From Candidatus Woesearchaeota archaeon (GTDB lineage: Archaea > Nanobdellota > Nanobdellia > Woesearchaeales > UBA10200), in assembly GCA_013331615.1 (NCBI GenBank), contig DUGA01000090.1, positions 1 through 41,665 on the forward strand: DNA of 41,665 bases. The letters run 5' to 3'. The notes below the pieces were generated by a model. It was not told where the DNA came from. It searched no databases and worked only from the letters and a program-made list of their open reading frames with translations. The position numbers and the translations under genes were made by a program. Positions 8,826 through 15,588 of this stretch are shown in pieces. Every line of letters starts with the position of its first letter. The first letter of the stretch is position 1.

Positions 8826-9011
8826 ATGGTAAAAGACAAAGTAATAAATTTATTTGGATATAAGGTTCATGTATCTGCATTGACGCAGGTTGCAGTAATC
8901 AGCATTCTTGTAATAGTAGCTTTGTGGGCATTAGTATTTTCATTCATTCCTGCACTGCATGACCCAACACACTGGATAAGGCATAGCTTAGGGTTTGTTC
9001 CGTGCCATTAG
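8826..9011 (+). CDS. cbtB: CbtB-like small metal (cobalt?) transport subunit
   Basis: 61 residues with one TM helix (about 20-42) and the C-terminal signature HDPTHWIRHSLGFVPCH, which matches the H-D...RH..GF.PCH ending that defines the CbtB family of predicted cobalt transporters. The His and Cys residues presumably bind metal at the outer face. The start has a strong SD, GGTGAGGA, at 8815-8822. No CbtA partner is visible; the neighbour is instead the His-rich two-domain membrane protein. Metal specificity is not established. Confidence 0.7.
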   Translation: MVKDKVINLFGYKVHVSALTQVAVISILVIVALWALVFSFIPALHDPTHWIRHSLGFVPCH

Positions 9012-9076
9012 AAATAATAGAATATGAGGTTTAAAGTTAGGATTTTGCGTTATATTTTTATATTAAAATGATTAGT

Positions 9077-9346
9077 TTATATCAGCTTCTCTCCTGTTTC
9101 CTTATCAATCACATGGATGACATTAACTGGACAGGTTTTTGCACTCTCTAATAAGTTGTTTAATTCAGATTCATCTAACTCAACCTCTCTTGTCTGCAGA
9201 GAATTGTCTGAATTTTTAGTTGCTTCTGCCAGACTAGCCTTATTATCTTCATCCATGCTCCAAAACTCTGGAGCTACTGCTGCACATGCTGCTGCACCTA
9301 TGCAGTTTCCACGATCGTATTCAATCAGATATTTTCTTTTTGCCAT
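9077..9346 (-). CDS. Ferredoxin with CxxAxxC motif, probably [3Fe-4S]
   Basis: An 89-residue single-cluster ferredoxin. Cluster ligands are C15, C21 and C72 (before PVNVIH). The position of the usual second Cys is Ala18: CIGAAAC here, CIGCAAC in the paralogue at 29150-29404. Small ferredoxins lacking this Cys typically hold a [3Fe-4S] cluster. The ATG at 9346 is chosen over an upstream TTG. It carries an acidic insertion of about 5 residues before the last Cys compared with the paralogue. An electron carrier is certain; its partner enzyme is unknown. Confidence 0.88.
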   Translation of the reverse strand: MAKRKYLIEYDRGNCIGAAACAAVAPEFWSMDEDNKASLAEATKNSDNSLQTREVELDESELNNLLESAKTCPVNVIHVIDKETGEKLI

Positions 9347-9390
9347 TTTTTTTATAATCAAATGTTATTTATTTTATTAATATTAACTGT

Positions 9391-10317
9391 TTAATATACA
9401 ACCAATGGGCTGTTTTTATTATTTACGTCCAATAATACACGAACTTCTGGTTTTGCTGCATTGTAGATGCGCTCAATGTAATCATTAATTGATTCTATCT
9501 CCTTGAACAGCAATAATAAGTAAGAGACTGCAAGTATTGCAGTAAATTCTTTTTTTATCTCTGGCAAAAGCCTGTTGACTTCAGCCAAAGCAGCTTCTGG
9601 GGCAATGTCATCTCCATAGATAGCATTTATCCTTGCGACTTTTGCTATCAGCTCATCTTTTAATCTGTTTTTTTTGCTCTCGAATGAGATTGCTGTTTCA
9701 GTTAATTGCTGGAAAGATAAAATGTTGTGCTCGTGCAAGTCATGGAAATTTTTCAGGTTGAATTCCTGTAGATTATTGAATAAGCTTAACTGCTGGCTTA
9801 ACAAAGAGGTTATCTCATTAAACTTCATCCTTGCAAGGTTTACAAAATCAATGCTCTCCTGCAAACGCTCTTTGGAGTTTTTGTCAAAAAAGCCAAGAAC
9901 TTTTATCTTTAAGAGAAGAGTTATGTAAGTGTTCCTTGCACCTTCTGCAAGCTTTTTATATAATAACTGCTCATCTCCTACAAGCTGCTTTAATTTCAGA
10001 AGCTTATTGTTGAGCTCTTCCCTGCTTTCTTGCTTGGTTGGATCTAGCTTAGCATATTCTGCCTTTACTGATTCAATCTGTTCAAGCTTTTGTTTTTTTA
10101 GTTGCTCAATCCTCTGTCTTTGGACAATGCTGCCTTTTTCTATGGCTTCAATTGTCTGCAGAAAATTGTTTTGTTGCTGTAATTGTTGGTTAAGCTGCTG
10201 ATTTGTTTCCTGATTAGGTTGCTGATCTACTTTCTGAGCAGGTTGCTGACTTATTTTCTGGCCTTGCTGTTGAGCTGTTTCCTGATCAGGTTGCTTATTT
10301 GTCTGTTGTTCATCCAT
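9391..10317 (-). CDS. Gln-rich repeat and coiled-coil protein
   Basis: 308 residues, no family recognised. Residues 9-48 are five imperfect octapeptides of the type QPxQxxxQ (QPDQETAQ, QQGQKISQ, QPAQKVDQ, QPNQETNQ, QLNQQLQQ). Then follow long charged helices with heptad character (about 55-125 and 150-235). A short hydrophobic run FTAILAVSYLLLLF at about 263-276 may be a membrane-touching helix. There is no signal peptide. It lies between the acidic protein and the ferredoxin on the same strand, with 63 and 44 nt gaps, so could be co-transcribed. Function unknown; a structural or scaffold role is plausible. Confidence 0.65.
   Translation of the reverse strand: MDEQQTNKQPDQETAQQQGQKISQQPAQKVDQQPNQETNQQLNQQLQQQNNFLQTIEAIEKGSIVQRQRIEQLKKQKLEQIESVKAEYAKLDPTKQESREELNNKLLKLKQLVGDEQLLYKKLAEGARNTYITLLLKIKVLGFFDKNSKERLQESIDFVNLARMKFNEITSLLSQQLSLFNNLQEFNLKNFHDLHEHNILSFQQLTETAISFESKKNRLKDELIAKVARINAIYGDDIAPEAALAEVNRLLPEIKKEFTAILAVSYLLLLFKEIESINDYIERIYNAAKPEVRVLLDVNNKNSPLVVY
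10174..10293 (-). repeat. Five imperfect 24-bp tandem repeats coding for Gln-rich octapeptides
   Basis: In-frame 24-nt units encode residues 9-48 of the overlapping Gln-rich protein. The unit keeps the Q-P/Q/L start and the final Q while the middle varies. In-frame minisatellites of this kind can change copy number without breaking the gene. Confidence 0.7.
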
Positions 10318-10380
10318 GAGAAATAATATAATAGTGTTTGTATTTATAGTTTGCTGTCAAAGAATTATTTTAGTTAAGCT

Positions 10381-11361
10381 CTAGTGCGCTTCACCGCCAG
10401 AATCGCCAGGATCTCCACCTTCTCCGTGAGCGCCTGAATCATGATCACCATTACCGGAATCCTCTCCTTCATCGTGTGCATCATTAGGGCCATCTTCACA
10501 TTCATCACTATCATCATCTGCATCATCATTTCCATCATCATACTCATCGCTGCATTTCTTTCTTGCATATAAGATAAACTTGTTGTATTCAAATGTTATC
10601 GTATGGCCGACATGGGACTTGATCTTATTTATTATCGTTTCAATATCAACTCTTGCTGCTTCATAATGAGGCTTTGCTGCATTCAAGCTTGCAGTTATCT
10701 CATTGACATAATCATCTGTGACAGTATAACTTGCTTCTACACCCTCATTTGACATGTTTTCTGCAATAATATCAAATTTCTCGCTCTCTTCTAAAATATA
10801 TTTTACCAGATCAAGCTCTTCCTGAGAATAGAATGTTGCAACTAAAATACCATCATCATCTATCAGATCACAGAGGTTTTCATAAAAGTCAATCGCTTCT
10901 TGTGAGTATTTTGCAACAGGAAAATCTGGAATATAAACTGCATCATATACATCATCAAAATCATCATCTATAGTTGCAGTTGTTATGTCTGCTTCTTTGC
11001 CAAAAGACGAATAGAAATCTTCCAAGCTTCCTAAATTATCCGTTGTGACTTTATCATTTTTTGCAATGTATAATACAGCAACTTCACCTTCATCTGTTAT
11101 AGGGCTTGGATTATAGTTCCAAAGCAAATGCTCAAAAGCATCTCCTCTTGCATCTGTGACTGAAGGGTCATCATAGCTTGGAGCTGATGCTAAAGCCGTA
11201 GTAATAATAGGAGAAGTATAGGAAAAATTATAAGTAAATTGGTGATTTGCAGCTAAAATATTGCTAGTGGAGGTTAAACTATTTCCCTCAAATGAATTAT
11301 TGCCTCGATCTAATGTGTTAATGCCTAATCTGTCTGTCAAAGTATCTGTTGCCGTCATCAT
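10381..11361 (-). CDS. Orphan protein with Rossmann-like core and acidic His-containing tail
   Basis: 326 residues from the ATG at 11361; the frame stays open to a TTG at 11454, but a TATA-like stretch near 11389-11400 and the tandem ATG favour the later start. The middle (about 90-200) alternates strands and helices (VAVLYIAKN, DAVYIPDF, DGILVATFYS) like a degenerate Rossmann or methyltransferase fold, without a clear SAM motif. The last 55 residues are almost only Asp, Glu, Gly, Ser, Asn and His, with two Cys, resembling a metal-chelating tail. It lies 83 nt downstream of the feoB-overlapping Cys-rich gene, so an iron-handling role is possible but inferred. Confidence 0.6.
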   Translation of the reverse strand: MMTATDTLTDRLGINTLDRGNNSFEGNSLTSTSNILAANHQFTYNFSYTSPIITTALASAPSYDDPSVTDARGDAFEHLLWNYNPSPITDEGEVAVLYIAKNDKVTTDNLGSLEDFYSSFGKEADITTATIDDDFDDVYDAVYIPDFPVAKYSQEAIDFYENLCDLIDDDGILVATFYSQEELDLVKYILEESEKFDIIAENMSNEGVEASYTVTDDYVNEITASLNAAKPHYEAARVDIETIINKIKSHVGHTITFEYNKFILYARKKCSDEYDDGNDDADDDSDECEDGPNDAHDEGEDSGNGDHDSGAHGEGGDPGDSGGEAH

Positions 11362-11444
11362 TTTAGAAGAGTTAATGCAGCTTAATTTTAAAATATTGTC
11401 ATAATAATTTGTTGATAGTGTGTTTTTTTGGACACTGTTATTTG

Positions 11445-11612
11445 CTATGAACAACTTTCTTTATTATCTTTCTTTCCTTTAGCAAACATCTTCCAGCTGC
11501 ATTTGTTGCAGGTGCTGCAGTCTTCAAAGAACATAAGCGAATTGCACCTTGGGCAGACTAATTCATTACATGCTATTTTTGAATATCCACAGACTATGCA
11601 TCTAGATGCCAT
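11445..11612 (-). CDS. Small Cys-rich zinc-ribbon-like protein overlapping feoB
   Basis: 55 residues. Nine cysteines, eight of them in four groups: C5/C8, C15/C20, C23 and C32/C35/C38, with C54 near the end (CIVC, CPRC, CSTCNKC). This suggests one or two zinc-ribbon or Fe-S sites. Its ATG at 11612 lies inside the feoB 3' end, an 11-nt overlap in another frame, which implies translational coupling. Bacterial feo operons often end in small Cys-bearing accessories (FeoC, FeoB-associated Cys-rich protein); this one has no TM segment and no clear similarity to either. An iron-transport accessory role is inferred from position. Confidence 0.65.
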   Translation of the reverse strand: MASRCIVCGYSKIACNELVCPRCNSLMFFEDCSTCNKCSWKMFAKGKKDNKESCS

Positions 11613-13542
11613 TAAATAGCCCCCAAATCCTGAATATCATGCCGCCAACAAAGAATGCTGTTATTATTGTTCCTGCCCATATCAATGTAGCAATCTTAGA
11701 GCCGCGCTCTTTATAGAGTATCAATATTGCAGCAATGCAAGGAACAAATAAAGTAATTGAGACTAATGCAACCAAAAGCTGGATCTGTGTAAGTGCCATT
11801 CTGTAAAAGCCTGCAGCCCCAAAGTCTCTTCTTACAATGCCCATGATATAAGCTAATGCTGCCTTTTTTGGAAGACCCATCCATACAACTACAACCGGCT
11901 CTATAAGATTCTCCAAAAATTTAAGGATGCCAGTAAGCTGCAAAACTGAAATAAGAAATGCACCTATCAAAAACCATAACCCTGCTTCATACAAAAAATG
12001 TTTTGTGCGCACAAAAGTCTTCAGTATAATATTCCTTATCTGGGGAACCTGAAGTGAAGGCAAGCTTAATACTAATGAAGATGAATTACCAGGAATAAAT
12101 CTGTTCAAAACTGTGCCAAGGGCCACGAAAAATGAGACAATGATCATGACATAAGTAAGCGTGAAAAATCCTCCTGCAAATGCAATTAAAGCAGTGATCA
12201 CTGCAAGCTGCGCAGAACAAGGCACTGCAAAATTAAGCAATGCACTTGCGATTGTTTTCTCGCGTTTTGTGTTAAGCATCCTTGTGGTGATAGTTGCCAT
12301 GGTCACACAGCCAAACCCAAGAATAAGCGGAATTATTGCTTTTCCATTTAAGCCTAATCTTACAAGAAATTTGTCAATGAGAAAAGCTAATCTTGGAAGA
12401 TAGCCTGAGTCTTCCATCAGTGCAAGAAACAGATAAAAGCCGATGACAAGAGGAAGCAACAGCCCAAATACATATGCAACTGTCATGGTGAGAATGCCAA
12501 ATTCACCAGTTAAGATATTTGCAACTGCATCATTCAGCCAATTAGGTATGGAAAAAATATTGGCAATGGAATTGATAAGAAGATTTACTGATTTTTGCAC
12601 CAAAGGAACATAATAACCCTGCATAATTGTTTTTTCAGTGAAGTTTACAACTGTCTGCGCAACAAAAACGCCGATAGAGAGATACGCAAGATACAATACA
12701 CCTGCAAGAAAGAGAAATCCATAAACAGGATGAACCATAAATGATCCTAATCTTTTCTTAAAGCCGTCTTTTTTTGAGCCAGAAGCTTTTACTTTCTCTG
12801 TAATCTCATTTACGCGCCTTCTCCTCTCTGTGTAGATGATCTCAGGGGATAGGTCTGCAGGCAAAGAATATTTTTTCATTATATCTGTATCTCCTTCTAA
12901 TGCAAGCAGGAGCTCACGTCTTGTCTTGATTGCAGAAAACCCTGAATAATAGGCATTTGCAGTAGAGTAATTGAACGTATTAAAAGCACCAGATGTATTA
13001 AATTGGCAATAATTAAACAATGGCTTGGTTGATGCCTTAATAAGATTGAGGCTTTTCCTGAGCTCTGGAATTCCCTTATTTTTTATTGCAACTATCGGAA
13101 TTACTTTGACGCCAAGAAGATGTGAGAGCTTATCTAGGTCTATCTTAATTCCATGCCTCTCTACCTCATCCATAAAATTCAATGCAACAACTAATGGGAG
13201 GCCCATGTCAATAAGCTGCAAAGTCAAAAACAGCTCTCTCTCAAGATGCATTGCATTAACAACATTAAGTATCTTATCTGCTTTCAATACAATGTCTTTG
13301 GTTGTTTTTTCCTCAACATTAATGGAAGATAACCCATAAACACCTGGAGTGTCAACCACAGAATGCTCCTTATAATGCCCTTGAACAATGCTCAGTGTTG
13401 TGCCAGGATAATTTGAGACAAGAGTATAGATGCCTGTCAGAGAATGAAATACAACAGACTTTCCTGAATTAGGATTGCCTACAAGCACAATGTTTTTTTT
13501 CTTCAGCGCAAATTCTTTCTGTTCATCATGGCAGCTTGGCAT
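11602..13542 (-). CDS. feoB: Ferrous iron transporter FeoB
   Basis: 646 residues: N-terminal G-protein domain plus a polytopic membrane domain that imports Fe(II). G motifs visible: GNPNSGKS (22-29), NYPGTT (44-49), DTPG (64-67) and NFMD (122-125, for the usual NxxD). Membrane gate regions are present as GFGCVTMA and NFAVPCSAQLA, with conserved Cys. It is somewhat shorter than bacterial FeoB proteins. ATG at 13542 with GAGGGATG just upstream. It sits in a minus-strand run ftr1-feoA-feoB-Cys-rich protein, so co-expression in iron uptake is likely. Confidence 0.96.
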   Translation of the reverse strand: MPSCHDEQKEFALKKKNIVLVGNPNSGKSVVFHSLTGIYTLVSNYPGTTLSIVQGHYKEHSVVDTPGVYGLSSINVEEKTTKDIVLKADKILNVVNAMHLERELFLTLQLIDMGLPLVVALNFMDEVERHGIKIDLDKLSHLLGVKVIPIVAIKNKGIPELRKSLNLIKASTKPLFNYCQFNTSGAFNTFNYSTANAYYSGFSAIKTRRELLLALEGDTDIMKKYSLPADLSPEIIYTERRRRVNEITEKVKASGSKKDGFKKRLGSFMVHPVYGFLFLAGVLYLAYLSIGVFVAQTVVNFTEKTIMQGYYVPLVQKSVNLLINSIANIFSIPNWLNDAVANILTGEFGILTMTVAYVFGLLLPLVIGFYLFLALMEDSGYLPRLAFLIDKFLVRLGLNGKAIIPLILGFGCVTMATITTRMLNTKREKTIASALLNFAVPCSAQLAVITALIAFAGGFFTLTYVMIIVSFFVALGTVLNRFIPGNSSSLVLSLPSLQVPQIRNIILKTFVRTKHFLYEAGLWFLIGAFLISVLQLTGILKFLENLIEPVVVVWMGLPKKAALAYIMGIVRRDFGAAGFYRMALTQIQLLVALVSITLFVPCIAAILILYKERGSKIATLIWAGTIITAFFVGGMIFRIWGLFNGI

Positions 13543-13614
13543 TTACATCCCTCAATTACAATCAGCAATAATCCAACTGTTAAGTGATCTAAATGTCCAA
13601 TTGCTAACTGTTAT

Positions 13615-13839
13615 TCAATTGCTGTAATGCCTCACCTCGATCTGACTCAGGTTTTTGCTGCCTAGAGCAATCTCCTGTGATTTATGCTGCAATATGAAAG
13701 GGCCGTGTGAAACTTTATGGGAGATGGTAACAACATCGCCTTCCTGGATCCCTAACTTTAAGAGGTGGATCTTTAGAGATCTGTCTTTTATCTCGACAAG
13801 CTTTACTTTTTCTGATGATGTTGTGTCTGATAATAGCAT
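13615..13839 (-). CDS. feoA: FeoA, SH3-like Feo component
   Basis: A 74-residue protein with the compact SH3-like FeoA fold: the LLKLGIQEGDVVTISHKVSHGP core and the C-terminal QEIALGSKNLSQIEV strand pattern (family: G-L..G..I......GP.......ALR...A..I.V). FeoA is a cytosolic partner thought to regulate FeoB. It ends 72 nt before feoB on the same strand. Confidence 0.92.
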   Translation of the reverse strand: MLLSDTTSSEKVKLVEIKDRSLKIHLLKLGIQEGDVVTISHKVSHGPFILQHKSQEIALGSKNLSQIEVRHYSN

Positions 13840-13920
13840 TGTGATGGATGATAAAAGAGGTTATTTTATTGATATCTATTTTGAGATTGCTACTTAAAAA
13901 GCATCTTAGTATTTAATACT

Positions 13921-14775
13921 TTATTTCACGATCTCCTCTACTTTATCTATCTTTGGCCAGAGCCTATCAATGTTGCGCCATAAGAGGACAACTAACAAGA
14001 TATATGCAAGATAGGAAATTATTTCTAGCAAACTTGGATTTCCATTGTAGCCAAAAAGATCTTTTGCCAAGCCGCCTACTGCGCCTTTCTCATGGAATGC
14101 TGGAAAGCTTCCATCTGAGTTAACTACAGGGTTTAAGTTCCAGACTTCAAATGTTGCTGGCAATAATTTTGCCTCTTCAAATTCATGGATGCCGTGAGCA
14201 ACTAAACCTGCAGCAAATAAGATCAAGAACACACTGCTGATATTAAAGAATAATTTTAACTTCACTTTCTTTGCTGCAACAAATATGATATAGCCAAGTA
14301 TGCATGCAGCAATAACCCCACTTAATCCCCATAATAATAGATTATCTCCCCCTGAGAAGCTTGATGCACCTAAGAAGATAACTGTCTCAACACCTTCTCT
14401 AAAAACCGAGAGGAAAGTTACCAAAAATAGGCCAAACTGCTGCTGTGTATTAAGATGGCGCTGCACACGATGCTCTATCTCTTTAGCAACGTTTTTCTGC
14501 CGCAACATCCATAAGATCATGCTTGTCAATAAGACAGCAGCAAATAGCATAGTAATCCCTTCAAATATCTGCTCTGCTCTTCCTTCAAAACCGCCTGCCA
14601 AAAACTGAAACAAAACTGCTGCAATTATGCTTGCAACAACTGCACAAAAGACACCGTAATAAACAACATTATTGTATTTCTGCTGCTTTGTCCTGAAAAG
14701 ATATGCGAGAATTATTCCAACTATCAATGCTGCTTCCAATGTTTCCCTGAATGTTATGATAAAGCTGGATACCAT
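13921..14775 (-). CDS. FTR1/EfeU-family iron permease
   Basis: 284 residues, about seven TM helices. It has both iron-binding signature helices: RETLE at 10-14 and REGVE at 126-130. FTR1 proteins move iron across the membrane, in partnered systems after oxidation of Fe(II) to Fe(III). No EfeO, EfeB or multicopper oxidase partner is visible here; it is instead paired with feoA and feoB. AAGGTGGT precedes the ATG, and an iron-box-like palindrome lies about 60 nt upstream at 14833-14850. Confidence 0.95.
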   Translation of the reverse strand: MVSSFIITFRETLEAALIVGIILAYLFRTKQQKYNNVVYYGVFCAVVASIIAAVLFQFLAGGFEGRAEQIFEGITMLFAAVLLTSMILWMLRQKNVAKEIEHRVQRHLNTQQQFGLFLVTFLSVFREGVETVIFLGASSFSGGDNLLLWGLSGVIAACILGYIIFVAAKKVKLKLFFNISSVFLILFAAGLVAHGIHEFEEAKLLPATFEVWNLNPVVNSDGSFPAFHEKGAVGGLAKDLFGYNGNPSLLEIISYLAYILLVVLLWRNIDRLWPKIDKVEEIVK

Positions 14776-14832
14776 TTAAGACCACCTTGCTTTTTAGTTT
14801 TTATTATTTTTTATGACTAAATCACTTGATAT

Positions 14833-14871
14833 ACTTAACTATAGTTAAGTTTTTCTTTATTTATATTTAAA
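14833..14871 (-). promoter_or_regulatory. Promoter and iron-box-like palindrome upstream of the FTR1 operon
   Basis: On the minus strand a TATA region (TTTAAATATAAATA, about 14858-14871) is followed by ACTTAACTATAGTTAAGT at 14833-14850, a perfect 18-bp palindrome. The same core stands at the same relative place in front of sufB and sufD. The site overlaps the expected transcription start, fitting a repressor. The form resembles DtxR/MntR-class operators; the regulator itself is not identified. Confidence 0.75.
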
Positions 14872-14950
14872 TGTTTCTATCGTTGCAGTGAATTACCAAC
14901 AAAAGCTTTATTTATGAACCTATATATCTATTATATAAAAAGGCATAAAC

Positions 14951-15523
14951 GTGGCATCCTATATTAAACAATTTTTACATAACCCCATAACAACAGGATC
15001 TATTACGGAATCTTCTAAAGAGCTGGCACAACTAATAGTAAAAATTTCTAATATTAAAGATGCTAGTACAATAGTCGAGTTTGGGCCTGGTGCAGGCATT
15101 TTTACAAGAGAGATAATCAAAAACATTGATGAGAGTAAGACATTTTTTGCAATTGAGTTAAATAAGGATTTTATCAAGAAATTAAGAGAAAAACTGCCAG
15201 ATGCAATTGTTTACCATGACTCTGCAGTAAACATTAAAAAGTATTTGAGAATGCATGATTTAGAAAATTGTGATCTTATTATATCTGGCCTCCCTTGGGC
15301 ATCTTTCAATACGGCTGAACAGAAAAAGATTGTCAATAAAGCAGTTCAAGCATTAAGCCCTAACGGTGAATTTCTAACTTTTGGGTATTTACATGCGACT
15401 ATTCTCCCATCTGCACAAAGATTTAAAATGCATCTCGAAAAAGAATTTTTATCAGTTAAAAGGTCAGAGATTGTATGGAAGAATATACCGCCTGCATTTA
15501 TTTATCATTGCAAAAAAGAGTGA
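14951..15523 (+). CDS. Class I SAM-dependent methyltransferase (PmtA/KsgA-like)
   Basis: 190 residues. SAM-binding motif I is FGPGAG (44-49), followed by an acidic strand end AIELN (68-72). The substrate-side motif is SGLPWASF (112-119), in the place of the NPPY-like motif of KsgA, and close to the SGLPF-type motif of phospholipid N-methyltransferases (COG3963). Substrate is therefore uncertain: lipid headgroup or another amine. The start is GTG at 14951, about 26 nt after TATATATC (14921-14928), consistent with a leaderless message. Confidence 0.75.
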   Translation: MASYIKQFLHNPITTGSITESSKELAQLIVKISNIKDASTIVEFGPGAGIFTREIIKNIDESKTFFAIELNKDFIKKLREKLPDAIVYHDSAVNIKKYLRMHDLENCDLIISGLPWASFNTAEQKKIVNKAVQALSPNGEFLTFGYLHATILPSAQRFKMHLEKEFLSVKRSEIVWKNIPPAFIYHCKKE

Positions 15524-15531
15524 AATAGATA

Positions 15532-15565
15532 TTGCAAGTCATTTGCAACAGCAAATTTATAAATA
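15532..15565 (+). promoter_or_regulatory. lonB promoter with upstream TTGCAA-N5-TTGCAA motif
   Basis: TTTATAAATA at 15556-15565 lies about 28 nt before the lonB ATG (leaderless). Just upstream, two TTGCAA boxes at 15532-15537 and 15543-15548 are separated by 5 nt; a third TTGCAA is at 15508-15513. The same doublet overlaps the start site of the cbtB operon. Here it is upstream of TATA, an activator-type position. Confidence 0.5.
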
Positions 15566-15588
15566 AAGCTGTGTTTTATCACTAAGTT

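Noticed and set aside
10374-10592. Met-rich 72-residue open frame on the minus strand
   Set aside because: It is a frame shadow of the GAT/GAC-rich tail of the acidic protein; composition is an artefact of Asp codons.
13543-13614. Separate promoter or operator between feoA and feoB
   Set aside because: AACTGTTA copies there are short and irregular, and no TATA box is convincing.
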